Source: Methanobacteriota archaeon
GTDB lineage: Archaea > JAADCQ01 > Methanopyri > Methanopyrales > Methanopyraceae
Length of the DNA: 42,185 nucleotides
Direction: 5' to 3'
Assembly: GCA_027064425.1 (NCBI GenBank)
Contig: JAMOPO010000029.1
Location: 1 to 42,185, forward strand
The position numbers and the translations under genes were made by a program. Below, in pieces: positions 6,613-14,797 of the stretch (position 1 is the first letter of the stretch; each line of letters starts with the position of its first letter). The notes below the pieces were generated by a model that searched no databases, had not been told where the DNA came from, and saw only the letters and a list, made by a program, of their open reading frames with translations.

Positions 6613-7565
6613 GCGGCGTGAGGGTCCTTGGGAGGGAGTGGCGGCACCCGGTCGCCTGCGCCTCCGGCGCCCTCGCGGCCCACCTGCCCGGGCTGGAGAG
6701 CGCCGCGGTGAGCGGCGCGTCCGCCATATTTACGAAGACGATCACCGAGGAGCCGCGGGAGGGACACCCCGGCCCAACGTTCCTGTCCTTCGAGGAAGAG
6801 GGCTACGCGCTCAACGCGATGGGTCTCCCCAACCCCGGTCTGGAGGGGATGCTGCGCGAGCTCCGCGCCTTCAGGGAGCGGCACGACGTGCCGCTGTACG
6901 CCAGCATCGCGGCGGAGGACCCGGAGGGGTTCGAGCGGCTGGCGAGGGGCCTCCGCGGGGAGGTCGACGGGCTCGAGATTAACGTCTCCTGTCCGCACGC
7001 GGGCCGTGGGATGGGCGCCGAGCTGGGCTCGGACCCGGGGCTCGTCGGGGAGATCGTCGAGGCGGTGGTGGGCGCGTTCGACGGGCCGGTTTCTGTCAAG
7101 CTAACGCCCAACGTCGACCGGAGGACCCTGCTGGAGGTCGCCGCCGAGGCCGTGGACGCGGGCGCGGACGCGCTCACGGCGGTCAACACACTGGGACCCT
7201 GCCTGCGGATCGACCTCCGCACGGCGAGCCCAATGCTGGGAGCCGGCGTGGGAGGGCTCTCCGGGCCGGCCCTCAAGCCGATCGCCCTCCGGATCGTGGC
7301 CGACCTGGCCCTGGAGCTGGGTGACGAGGTGGAGATCATCGGCGTCGGCGGCGTGCGCTCGGGCGAGGACGTGATCGAGTTCCTGATGGCCGGGGCGCGG
7401 GCCGTTCAGGTCGCCACGGCCGCCCGGGACCGGGCCTTCTCCGAGATCGCCGAGGAGGCGGAGAGGGTCCTGCGCGAGCTCGGGTACGAGGACTTCGAGG
7501 AGGTGGTGGGCGCGGCGCTCCCGGAGTACGAGGAGCGGCTGAGGAGGCTGGGGTGGGTGGAGTGA
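6609..7565 (+). CDS. pyrD: dihydroorotate dehydrogenase, catalytic subunit (class 1B)
   Basis: FMN enzyme oxidising dihydroorotate to orotate in pyrimidine synthesis. Visible features: the conserved Lys in FTKTIT (about residue 43), NAMGLPNPG, the INVSCPH motif near 124-130 whose cysteine is the catalytic base of class 1 enzymes, VSVKLTPNV, the NTLGPCLRID substrate segment, and the FMN-phosphate loop GVGGVRSGEDVIEFLMAGA. Cysteine as the base and the adjoining pyrK place it in class 1B. GTG at 6609 overlaps the previous stop; GTG at 6618 is a possible alternative. Its own stop overlaps pyrK by four bases. Confidence 0.95.
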   Translation: MSGVRVLGREWRHPVACASGALAAHLPGLESAAVSGASAIFTKTITEEPREGHPGPTFLSFEEEGYALNAMGLPNPGLEGMLRELRAFRERHDVPLYASIAAEDPEGFERLARGLRGEVDGLEINVSCPHAGRGMGAELGSDPGLVGEIVEAVVGAFDGPVSVKLTPNVDRRTLLEVAAEAVDAGADALTAVNTLGPCLRIDLRTASPMLGAGVGGLSGPALKPIALRIVADLALELGDEVEIIGVGGVRSGEDVIEFLMAGARAVQVATAARDRAFSEIAEEAERVLRELGYEDFEEVVGAALPEYEERLRRLGWVE

Positions 7566-8362
7566 GGCCGATACCGGCGAGGGTGGTGGAGAGCAGGGAG
7601 GAGTGCGAGCGGACCCACGTGCTGCGGCTCGAGCCGGAGGAGCCGGTGGGGTGGGAGCCGGGCCAGTTCCTGATGCTGGGGATACCGGGCGTGGACGAGA
7701 AGCCGATGGCCTTCTCCGGTGGTGACGAGCGGGAGATCGTGCTCACGGTGGAGGTGGTGGGGCCGTTCACGGAGCGGTGCGCGCGGCTGGAACGCGGGGA
7801 CTGGGTGTGGGTGCGAGGGCCTTACGGCCGGCCGTTCGAGCCGGTGGGCAACCGGGCCGCGGTCGTGGCCGGAGGGACCGGGGTCGCCCCGCTGGTGCCG
7901 CTGGCGGAGCGGCTGAGGGGGCGCGGGGTGGAGGTCATCGGAGTGCTCGGGGGCCCGCATGCGGAGCGGCTGCCTCGGCGCCGCGAGCTGGAGCGGCTCT
8001 CCGACGAGTTCCATTTGACGACGGAGGACGGCAGCGCGGGGCGAAAGGGATACCCGACGGACGTGCTGGAGGAGCTGCTGGAGGAGGATCGGGTGGACGT
8101 GGTGTACGCCTGCGGCCCGGAGGCCATGCTGGTCCGCGTGGTCAAGCTCGCCCGAAGGTTCGACGTACCCTGCCAGGTGAGCGTGGTGCGGTACGTCAAG
8201 TGCGGGGAAGGCGTGTGCGGGTCGTGCGCGCTGGGCCGAGGCCTCCTCGTCTGCCGGGACGGCCCGGTCTTTTGGGCGGAAGAGCTGGAGGGCACGGAGT
8301 TCGGGGACGTCCGGCGGGACGCGTCCGGGCTGCCGGAGGATGAGGACCGCCCTCGGTCCTGA
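7562..8362 (+). CDS. pyrK: dihydroorotate dehydrogenase, electron transfer subunit
   Basis: Ferredoxin-reductase-like subunit that carries electrons from PyrD to NAD+ through FAD and a [2Fe-2S] cluster. The FAD domain shows EPGQFLMLGIPG and the KPMAFSG motif. The NAD domain shows VVAGGTGVAPLVPLAERL and YACGPEAML. The cluster ligands are Cys214, Cys219, Cys222 and Cys231 in CGEGVCGSCALGRGLLVC. The GTG at 7562 overlaps the pyrD stop as GTGA and is preferred over the GTG at 7553. The C-terminus has an acidic extension after the cluster region. Confidence 0.95.
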   Translation: MRPIPARVVESREECERTHVLRLEPEEPVGWEPGQFLMLGIPGVDEKPMAFSGGDEREIVLTVEVVGPFTERCARLERGDWVWVRGPYGRPFEPVGNRAAVVAGGTGVAPLVPLAERLRGRGVEVIGVLGGPHAERLPRRRELERLSDEFHLTTEDGSAGRKGYPTDVLEELLEEDRVDVVYACGPEAMLVRVVKLARRFDVPCQVSVVRYVKCGEGVCGSCALGRGLLVCRDGPVFWAEELEGTEFGDVRRDASGLPEDEDRPRS

Positions 8363-8447
8363 CCGCCCGGGATGACGAGGGCGGACTTACCCGACGCCCC
8401 CTCGGTGTTAAAAGTGGGTTGATCCCCGGTACGCGAGGGGTCGACCC

Positions 8448-9494
8448 GTGGGTCTGGCGGAGCTGCGGGAGCTGATTGAGCCGGAGGAGACGGAGTTAAA
8501 GGCTCTGTCCGGCCGGGAGATCGCGATCGACGCGTTCAACGCGCTGTACCAGTTCCTGACCACGATCATGAAGGATGGGCGCCCGCTCATGGACTCGGAG
8601 GGCCGGATCACGAGCCACCTGAACGGCCTCCTCTACCGCACGGTGAACCTAGTGGAGGAGGGGATCAAGCCCGTTTACGTGTTCGACGGCGAGCCGCCGG
8701 AGCTGAAGCGGCGGACCCTGCGCGAGCGGGAGGAGCGGAAGAAGGAGGCGGAGGAGCGGCTGAAGCGCGCCTCCTCCCGGGAAGAGCGCGAGAAGTACGC
8801 GCGGCAGGTCGTGCGGCTTAGCGACGAGCTGATCGAGGACGCGAAGCGGTTGCTCGAGCTGATGGGCATCCCCTGGGTGCAGGCCCCGTCCGAGGGCGAG
8901 GCGCAGTGCGCGCACATGGCCCGGGAGGGCGACGTGTGGGCGGCGGGTAGTCAGGACTACGACTCGCTCCTCTTCGGGGCGCCCCGGCTCGTACGAAACC
9001 TCACGATCGTGGGCCAGCGGAAGCACCCGCACACGGGCGAGATCATCGAGGTGAAGCCGGAGATCCTGGAGCTGGACGACGTGCTCGACCAGCTGGGTCT
9101 GGACTCGCGGGAGCAGCTGGTCGACCTCGCCATCCTGCTGGGCACGGATTACAACCCGGACGGGATCCCCGGGATCGGCCCGAAGCGCGCGCTTCAGCTG
9201 ATCCGGAAGTACGGGTCCCTGGACGAGCTCCAGGACACGGAGCTCTGGCCCAAGATCGAGCGGCACCTGCCGGCCGAACCGGAGGAGATCCGATCACTGT
9301 TCCTGGAACCGAAGGTGACGGACGACTACGAGCTCGAGTGGGAGGAGCCGGACGAAGAAGGGATCGTCGAGTTCCTGGTCGAGGAGCGGGACTTCTCCGA
9401 GGACCGGGTCCGGCGCGCCGTCGAGCGACTTCGGAAGGCGATGAAGGAGCTCGGCAGAAAGGGCAAGCAGGAGACGCTCGACGCCTTCTTCTAG
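8448..9494 (+). CDS. fen: flap endonuclease FEN-1
   Basis: Structure-specific 5' nuclease for Okazaki fragment maturation and base excision repair. The N and I nuclease domains hold the metal-binding acids: IAIDAFN (Asp28), [28 protein letters not shown] and [10 protein letters not shown]. The helix-hairpin-helix [14 protein letters not shown] follows. The last eight residues, QETLDAFF, are a canonical PCNA-interacting PIP box. Length (348) is normal. The GTG start is preceded by AT-rich GTTAAAAG near 8406-8413, the probable promoter, about 35-40 bases upstream. The gene stands alone and converges with the membrane protein gene. Confidence 0.97.
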   Translation: MGLAELRELIEPEETELKALSGREIAIDAFNALYQFLTTIMKDGRPLMDSEGRITSHLNGLLYRTVNLVEEGIKPVYVFDGEPPELKRRTLREREERKKEAEERLKRASSREEREKYARQVVRLSDELIEDAKRLLELMGIPWVQAPSEGEAQCAHMAREGDVWAAGSQDYDSLLFGAPRLVRNLTIVGQRKHPHTGEIIEVKPEILELDDVLDQLGLDSREQLVDLAILLGTDYNPDGIPGIGPKRALQLIRKYGSLDELQDTELWPKIERHLPAEPEEIRSLFLEPKVTDDYELEWEEPDEEGIVEFLVEERDFSEDRVRRAVERLRKAMKELGRKGKQETLDAFF

Positions 9495-9505
9495 CCGACC
9501 TCCCC

Positions 9506-10285
9506 CTAACCGAAGGCGAGCGCGCCGATCAACCACCCGAAGGCCAGGAGCAGAGAGACGTCCACGAGGGTGGTGGCGACCGAGAGCCAGGGGCCCGTCC
9601 TCGGCCCCGTGACGGCCAGTGTAGCCGGACCGCAGCTGCGCAGGAGTCGGCCCACGTACGCCGCCCCCGCGCCCAGGATGGCGACCCAGTACGCCTCCCT
9701 CGGACTCAGAGCCCCGCGCTCCATGAGCCCGGCCAGCACGGAGCAGCCCGCCAGCGGGTTCACGAGGAACGCCCCCAGCACGGCCCCGTGGGGCGCCCAG
9801 GCGGAGGCGTGGTGGGCTAGGAGCGTGCCGATCGCCACGCCGGGGAAGAGGTACCCGGCCGCCCTGGCGGTGGACCGCAGCGCGGCCCGGAGCGCGGTCG
9901 ACCAAGAGGCGTGACTCGGGGGCTCGACCCGGGTCCCGCGCAGCGCGATCGCGCCCGCGAGGATCTCCGTCACGTCCACGAGAGTCAGCGCCGCGGCGTA
10001 AGGACCCCCAACCTTCACCCCTAGGATCGCCAGCGAGTTGAACCAGATGGAGACGAGGTACGGGAGCGAGTTGAAGGAGAGCTTGGCGGCGAGCAACTTT
10101 GGTCCTCGGAGCCCCACCTCGCGCGCCGCCGCGAGCGCCGCGTGAGGGTTGATCATCCCGAGCACGACCAGCGAGACGGCTCCCGTGGCCCGGGTGGACG
10201 ACGCCGCCCCTAGGCCGTGGGCGACCAGGTAACCGGCGCCGATCATCGCGAGTGACTCCGCCGCGCTCCACAGGGCGCTCCCCAT
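9506..10285 (-). CDS. polytopic membrane protein, nucleoside-recognition (Gate)-like
   Basis: A 259-residue integral membrane protein with six to eight hydrophobic segments. The pattern (GMINPHAALAAAREVG, NSLPYLVSIWFNSLAIL, GAFLVNPLAGCSVLAGL) resembles archaeal proteins with the nucleoside recognition/Gate domain (COG3366-like). That assignment is from memory and moderate. The transported or sensed substrate is unknown. ATG at 10285 is taken as the start because sequence further upstream is Ser/Arg-rich low complexity, the shadow of the epimerase gene on the other strand. A TTG at 10294 is an alternative. It is divergent from the epimerase gene with at most 31 bases between. Confidence 0.65.
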   Translation of the reverse strand: MGSALWSAAESLAMIGAGYLVAHGLGAASSTRATGAVSLVVLGMINPHAALAAAREVGLRGPKLLAAKLSFNSLPYLVSIWFNSLAILGVKVGGPYAAALTLVDVTEILAGAIALRGTRVEPPSHASWSTALRAALRSTARAAGYLFPGVAIGTLLAHHASAWAPHGAVLGAFLVNPLAGCSVLAGLMERGALSPREAYWVAILGAGAAYVGRLLRSCGPATLAVTGPRTGPWLSVATTLVDVSLLLAFGWLIGALAFG

Positions 10286-10316
10286 CCCTGCCAACGAGAC
10301 CACCCGGGGGATCGGG

Positions 10317-11198
10317 TTGGAGGTCGAGCTCGTGGAGCTGGAGCTGCGGCGGTCCTTCCGGATCTCTCGGGGCGCGGTGGATCGGGTGAGGGGATACCTG
10401 TGCCGCTGCGAGGTTGCGGGCGGCCGCGGGACCGGGTTCGGCCTCTCCGAGCGGGTAGCGGAGGAGATAGCGGCGCTGGACGCTCTGGCTCGAGCCGCCA
10501 GCCTCCCGCTCCGCGAGGTGCTCGGTGGAGGCCGGTCTCGGGTCCGCTCGTTCGCCACCGTAGACCTGGTGGACCCGGTCCGGGCTGGGGAGATCGCCCG
10601 GGACTACCACCGGGCCGGGTACGAGCTGATCAAGGTTAAGGTTGGGTCCGGGGACCTGGAGGAGGACGTCCGTAGGGTCCGGGCGTGCGTTCGGGCCGGG
10701 AACTTTCGGGCGCTGATCGTGGACGGCAACGCCGGGCTGAGCGCAGAGGAAACGCTGGAGTTGCTCGACCGGGTGGAGTTCGGCGGGAGGGTTTACCTGG
10801 AGCAGCCGACGCCGCTGGAGGAGCTGGATGAAGTTCGGGAGTCCTGTGACGTCCCGGTGATCGTGGACGCGATGGACGTGGGCGGGGACCGGCTGGAGGA
10901 GGTCCTCGGGGAGGGCTCGTTCGACCTCGTGAACGTGAAGGTGCAGGAGCTGGGGCTGCTCGGCGGTCTGAGGGTCGCCCGCAGGGCCCGCGAGGTCGGG
11001 CTGGGCGTCATGGTGGGCTGCGCGGTGGAGAGCTTCTGCTCGATCGCGGCCGCGGCCCACCTCGCGGCGGCGGTCGACGCCGACCTGTGCGACCTGGACG
11101 GTCATATCTTCCTGCGGGACGACGTGGTGAAGAACCCCGGACACGCCCCGGAGTTCAAGCTCACGGGACCGGGGTGGAGAGTGGAGGTTGAGCGGTAG
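10317..11198 (+). CDS. enolase-superfamily epimerase (dipeptide epimerase / DgcA-like)
   Basis: Member of the muconate-lactonizing/dipeptide epimerase branch of the enolase superfamily, which abstracts an alpha proton using two lysines. The catalytic set appears complete: Lys106 and Lys108 in IKVKV, metal ligands Asp136 (VDGN), Glu162 (LEQP) and Asp184 (VDAM), and Lys208 in NVKV. The MVGCAVESFCSIAAAAHLA segment is typical of Ala-Glu epimerases. Length 293 is short because the N-terminal capping domain is compact. The TTG start follows GGGGG at six bases. The last bases overlap the downstream DUF1611 gene by 11, implying coupled function. The true substrate, whether dipeptide or N-acyl amino acid, cannot be told from sequence. 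Confidence 0.85.
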   Translation: MEVELVELELRRSFRISRGAVDRVRGYLCRCEVAGGRGTGFGLSERVAEEIAALDALARAASLPLREVLGGGRSRVRSFATVDLVDPVRAGEIARDYHRAGYELIKVKVGSGDLEEDVRRVRACVRAGNFRALIVDGNAGLSAEETLELLDRVEFGGRVYLEQPTPLEELDEVRESCDVPVIVDAMDVGGDRLEEVLGEGSFDLVNVKVQELGLLGGLRVARRAREVGLGVMVGCAVESFCSIAAAAHLAAAVDADLCDLDGHIFLRDDVVKNPGHAPEFKLTGPGWRVEVER

Positions 11199-12234
11199 CC
11201 TGCTCCCGCACGGGGAGGGCACTCCCGCGCTGGTGCTGTGTCACGGTGCGTTCACGAGCCCGCAGGGGAAGACGGCCCACGGGCTGCTCCGGTTCGGTCG
11301 GATCTACGAGGTGAGGGGTGTGGTGGACCGGGAGGTGGCGGGGAGGTCGGCGAGCGACGTGGATCCCGACTTCCCGGACGTCCCGGTGTTCGAGTCGGTC
11401 GAGGAGGCGCTGGAGGAGGTCAAGGCGGAGGTCCTGCTGATTGGGGCGGCGCCGCCGGGTGGCAGGCTGACGGAGGAGTGGCGGCGGGAGGTCGTTGCGG
11501 CGATCAAGGCGGGGTTGGACGTGGTCAGCGGCCTGCACGAGTTCCTGTCGGAGGACCCGGAGATCTCCCGGCTGGCGGAGGAGCGTGGCGTCAAGTTGGT
11601 CGACGTCAGGAGGCCCCGTCGGGAGCTGTTCCGGGTGGCGGACGGGTCGGTGCGGGACGTGGACGCGACGGTCGTCCTGACGATGGGCACGGACTGTGCG
11701 GTGGGCAAGATGTCGGCGGCCTTGGAGCTCCGGGACCGGCTCCGGGACATGGGCGTCGAGGCGGCGTTCCTGGCCACGGGGCAGACGGGGATCATGGTGG
11801 GCGCGGAGGAGGGCGTGGTGGTGGACCGGATGCCGGGGGATTTCATGGCCGGTGCGGTGGAGAAGCTCGTCGTCGACCTGGCCGAGGAGTACGAGGTGAT
11901 TCTGGTGGAGGGGCAGGGCGCGCTGAGTCACCCCGCCTACTCGGGCGTAGCCCTCGCTATCCTGCACGGGTGCTGGCCGGACGCCGTCGTGCTGGTGCAC
12001 GACCCGGAGCGCGAGCGGCGGGACGGGTTCCCGAGGTTCGAGGTGCCCGACCCGGAGGCGGAGATCGCGCTGATCGAGTCGCTTAGCCGGGCGGAGGTGG
12101 TGTCGGTGGCCCTGCGGGAGTACGATCGAGAGCTGGCGGACCGGCTGTCCGAGGAGGGGTACATCGTGGAGCGGTTGGGGGAGCTGAGCGGGACGGCCCG
12201 GCGGATCGAGGAGCTTCACCGGATGGGCCGCTGA
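11188..12234 (+). CDS. DUF1611 (DgcN-like) P-loop protein
   Basis: A 348-residue protein of the DUF1611 family: a Rossmann-like N-terminal half (LVLCHGAFTSPQGKTAHG) and a C-terminal P-loop half with GTDCAVGKMSAALEL (about 167-181), FLATGQTGIMVG and ILVEGQGALSHPAYSG. Members have been described as the N-acetyltransferase DgcN, acting with the epimerase-like DgcA in D-glutamate catabolism. That is recalled from the literature and not demonstrated here. The TTG at 11188 lies inside the end of the epimerase gene; no better in-frame start was found. The overlap makes the two-gene unit convincing. Confidence 0.83.
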   Translation: MSGSLLPHGEGTPALVLCHGAFTSPQGKTAHGLLRFGRIYEVRGVVDREVAGRSASDVDPDFPDVPVFESVEEALEEVKAEVLLIGAAPPGGRLTEEWRREVVAAIKAGLDVVSGLHEFLSEDPEISRLAEERGVKLVDVRRPRRELFRVADGSVRDVDATVVLTMGTDCAVGKMSAALELRDRLRDMGVEAAFLATGQTGIMVGAEEGVVVDRMPGDFMAGAVEKLVVDLAEEYEVILVEGQGALSHPAYSGVALAILHGCWPDAVVLVHDPERERRDGFPRFEVPDPEAEIALIESLSRAEVVSVALREYDRELADRLSEEGYIVERLGELSGTARRIEELHRMGR

Positions 12235-12572
12235 GCCACCTTCTGGAGCGAGGAGTAGATGCCGTACGTCAGGTCCACGACGCCCAGGGCGGCGACCACC
12301 TCGTCCCCGTCCTTGATCGGCGAGACCACGACCGGGATGCCCTCGTAGGGCCCGGAGTCCGGGACCGTCCGGATCACCTCGCCGCGCTCCAGCACCTCCT
12401 CGAGCACGGGCCCGGTGTACTCGTCGTCCACCACCTTACCGTCCTCGATCCTCACCCCGGGCTTCTCTCGCGAGCGCATGGTCACGGGCAGCCGGTTCAC
12501 CAGCTCGTGAACCGCCATGGCGAGCGGGAGGAGCTCCCGGGCCGACGCGTCCGGGGCGATCCTCAAGCTCAA
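12216..12572 (-). CDS. DUF2111 family methanogen protein
   Basis: A 118-residue protein matching the small methanogen family DUF2111. Recognisable segments are ELLPLAMAVHELVNRLPVT, SREKPGVRIEDGKVV, PVLEEVLERGEVIRTVPDSG and VVAALGVVDLTYGIY. The C-terminal part resembles half of a GAF/PAS-like sensor fold, so ligand or redox sensing is possible but unproven. The start is TTG at 12572 (a second TTG lies two codons later). Its 3' end overlaps the end of the DUF1611 gene by 19 bases, tail to tail. Confidence 0.72.
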   Translation of the reverse strand: MSLRIAPDASARELLPLAMAVHELVNRLPVTMRSREKPGVRIEDGKVVDDEYTGPVLEEVLERGEVIRTVPDSGPYEGIPVVVSPIKDGDEVVAALGVVDLTYGIYSSLQKVAQRPIR

Positions 12573-12624
12573 CCCCTTGGACCGTGGCGAAGGGAGCCGT
12601 GATAACCCCTCCGGGGGAGCCCGC

Positions 12625-13200
12625 GTGAGGCCTCGGTGTCACGAGTGTCCGGAACCCGGGGAGCGGTGCTCGGAGTGTGGGCTGGGTCGGGAGGAGGTGA
12701 GAGAGGCGCTGGAAGAGTACGAGCGGAGTGAGCTCTTCCGGCGCTCCTCGGAGATCGAGGCGGACGGGTACATGGAGTGGACCCGGGTGGAGGAGATCGC
12801 CGAGCTGTGCGAGCGGATGGGCTGGGAGCGGGTGGGCGTGGCGTTCTGCGTGGGGCTGTGGGAGGAGGCGAGGGCGCTTTGCAAGTTTCTTGAGAATAAG
12901 GGGCTAGAGGTCTACTCGGTCTGCTGCAAGGTAGGGGGTGTGCCGAAGGAGGAGTTTGACCTGCCCGAGCTGGAGCCCGGGGACGTGATCTGCAACCCGG
13001 TCGCTCAGGCGAGGATCCTCAACCGGGTGGGCACGGACCTGAACGTGCTGGTGGGGCTGTGCGTGGGACACGACGCGCTGTTCATCCGTGAGTCGGAGGC
13101 GCCGGTGACGGTGGCGGTGGTGAAGGACCGGAGGCTGGGGCACTGCCCGGCGCTGGCGCTGACCAACCGGTACTATCGGCGTCGGTTGGGGCTGGATTAG
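12625..13200 (+). CDS. DUF1847 cysteine-rich metal-binding protein
   Basis: A 191-residue protein of the DUF1847 family, annotated in databases as metal-binding. The N-terminus carries [15 protein letters not shown], a probable zinc or Fe-S site. Further cysteines occur in [43 protein letters not shown] and [10 protein letters not shown]. The last motifs are strongly conserved in the family and may form a second metal or substrate site. The GTG at 12625 is chosen because GGGGGAG lies just upstream. The gene converges with hdrB, their stops overlapping by four bases. Function unknown. Confidence 0.82.
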   Translation: MRPRCHECPEPGERCSECGLGREEVREALEEYERSELFRRSSEIEADGYMEWTRVEEIAELCERMGWERVGVAFCVGLWEEARALCKFLENKGLEVYSVCCKVGGVPKEEFDLPELEPGDVICNPVAQARILNRVGTDLNVLVGLCVGHDALFIRESEAPVTVAVVKDRRLGHCPALALTNRYYRRRLGLD

Positions 13201-14117
13201 GCGAGCCCGAGCTTCTCCAGGACCGGCGTGCAGTCGATCTGGTGCGTGTGCAGGGCGAGCTCGTCGGGGTCCATGCCGAAGGCTAGACCGGCCAGCTGGC
13301 AGTAGTGGAACACCGGCAGCTCCTTCGGCGGTAGCTTCTCGAAGTGCTCCTTCATCTCCACCTGACCTCGGTCGAACTGCAGGTGGCAGAACGGGCACAC
13401 GTTGGTCGTGCACTCGGCCCCCGCCTCGAGCATGTTCATGATCTTCTCCCGGGTGAAGTGCAGCGAGACCTTGAGCTCCCTGGACCGCACACCGCCTCCC
13501 GCGCCGCAGCACATGATCTTGTCCTTGTAATCCACGGACTCGGCGCCCAGCGCCTCCACCAGCTCGTCCAGGGTGTGCGGGTCCTCGGGGGAGTCGGGCG
13601 TGTCCGTGACCTCCGAGGGCTTGAGCAGGTGGCAGCCGTAGTGGACCGCGACCTTCAGCGGCTCCCCATCCTCCTTCTCCAGCGGCCGCTCGACCTGCTT
13701 TTCGATCTTCTTCACGCCGACCTCCTCGTACAGGAACGTGTCCACGTGGTGCACCTCGACCGTGCCCTTGTACTCCCGGTCAATCTCGGCGAGCTTCTCG
13801 TTCACGAAGTCGCGGAGCTCGTCGTTCTCCTTGAGCAGGTGGTTAGCCTCGTTGAGGGAGCCGTAGCAGCCGTTGCAGACGGTGAGGATGTCGTAGCCCT
13901 TCTCCTCCGCGATGGAGAGGTTCCGGGCGGCGATGGTCACCCAGGTCTTGAGGTCGAAGGAGCCGAAGACTCCCGGCGCCGGGCAGCAGGAGGCGCCGTC
14001 CATGTCCACCAGCTCGTAGCCCAGCTTCTCGAAGACCAGCCGCGTCGCCTTCTCAACGCCCGGGTACCGGTTCGGCATGATGCAGCCGAGGAAGAAGCAG
14101 AGCTTCTTCTTCGCCAA
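13197..14117 (-). CDS. hdrB: CoB-CoM heterodisulfide reductase subunit B
   Basis: Catalytic subunit of cytoplasmic heterodisulfide reductase, reducing CoM-S-S-CoB, the last step of methanogenesis and the electron-bifurcating partner of HdrA and hydrogenase. Two cysteine-rich CCG domains bind non-cubane [4Fe-4S] clusters. The first has [13 protein letters not shown] and CNGCYGS; the second has [14 protein letters not shown] and CPFCHLQ. Length (306) is normal. The TTG start at 14117 follows GGGGGAGTCCCCC. It lies 15 bases downstream of hdrC in one transcription unit; hdrA is not in the window, as is usual in hydrogenotrophs. Confidence 0.97.
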   Translation of the reverse strand: MAKKKLCFFLGCIMPNRYPGVEKATRLVFEKLGYELVDMDGASCCPAPGVFGSFDLKTWVTIAARNLSIAEEKGYDILTVCNGCYGSLNEANHLLKENDELRDFVNEKLAEIDREYKGTVEVHHVDTFLYEEVGVKKIEKQVERPLEKEDGEPLKVAVHYGCHLLKPSEVTDTPDSPEDPHTLDELVEALGAESVDYKDKIMCCGAGGGVRSRELKVSLHFTREKIMNMLEAGAECTTNVCPFCHLQFDRGQVEMKEHFEKLPPKELPVFHYCQLAGLAFGMDPDELALHTHQIDCTPVLEKLGLA

Positions 14118-14132
14118 GGGGGACTCCCCCGG

Positions 14133-14711
14133 CTAGTCCTTCAGCTCACCCTTCTCCCAGTCGTACCCGATCAGCTCGTCGAAGCCGGTGAGCTTGACCA
14201 GCTTCTGCACCTCCTCCAGCGCCTCCTCGTAGCGGTGCGTGGTGGGTGGGACCTCGTCCAGCCCGATCTCCTTCCGGGTCTCCCGGATCTCATCGTTGAT
14301 GGGAACCGCGTGCCCCGTCTTGATCACGAACATCGCGACCATCCGGTGCGCCTTGGCCATGTGCCCCTCGCTGGCGGCGTAGTTCCGCGTCGCCTTGATC
14401 GCGTCCACGATCTTGACGCCGCGCGGACAGCGCTCGTAGCAGGTGTAGCACGTGGTGCACATCCACAGCTCGTCGCTCTTGATGACCTCATCCACCAGAC
14501 CCATCTGGAGCTTCCGCATGAGCACGCGCGTGCGGTACGCCGTCCTCCGACCGCTCGGGCACGAGCCCGTGCACGTTCCGCACTGGTAGCAGGCCTGGAC
14601 CGAGAGCACCTCCTCTTCCTCGAACACCGGTTCCACCTTCTCCGCCAGCTTCTCCAGGAACTCGGTATCCAGCTCCTCGTACCGGATCACGCGGTCCCGA
14701 GGCTCGACCAA
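14133..14711 (-). CDS. hdrC: CoB-CoM heterodisulfide reductase subunit C
   Basis: Ferredoxin-like subunit with two [4Fe-4S] clusters passing electrons from HdrA to HdrB. Ligands are in CYQCGTCTGSCPSG and CTTCYTCYERCPRG. TTG at 14711 gives 192 residues, close to the family norm, with GGGG about eight bases upstream. An ATG at 14759 would add 16 residues, but it lies in promoter-like AT-rich sequence, so the shorter form is preferred. Upstream is the divergent HTH regulator, whose product might control hdrCB. Confidence 0.95.
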   Translation of the reverse strand: MVEPRDRVIRYEELDTEFLEKLAEKVEPVFEEEEVLSVQACYQCGTCTGSCPSGRRTAYRTRVLMRKLQMGLVDEVIKSDELWMCTTCYTCYERCPRGVKIVDAIKATRNYAASEGHMAKAHRMVAMFVIKTGHAVPINDEIRETRKEIGLDEVPPTTHRYEEALEEVQKLVKLTGFDELIGYDWEKGELKD

Positions 14712-14740
14712 CGCCGAGCCCCGCCTCGTCGTCCGGCCAG

Positions 14741-14760
14741 GAACATTTTTACGATACACT
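14741..14760. promoter_or_regulatory. AT-rich promoter region between hdrCB and the HTH regulator
   Basis: This is the only AT-rich stretch in the divergent interval. On the minus strand it reads TATCGTAAAAATG, placing a box A about 35 bases before the preferred hdrC start. On the plus strand it reads GGAACATTTTTACG, almost the same as GGAACATTTTTATC before the gene at 39022. It may serve one or both directions. Confidence 0.4.
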
Positions 14761-14797
14761 ACGGCGGTCCGCGTGTAGCAACGCTCAACGTCAACTA

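Noticed and set aside
9294-11222. A very long minus-strand open frame opposite fen, the membrane protein and the epimerase genes
   Set aside because: Its product is Arg/Pro/Gly-rich low complexity and overlaps convincing genes with intact catalytic motifs. It is a compositional shadow.
14712-14759. Extended hdrC start at the ATG at 14759
   Set aside because: The ATG falls inside promoter-like AT-rich sequence, the extra residues are not typical of HdrC, and the TTG at 14711 has a well-placed ribosome site.
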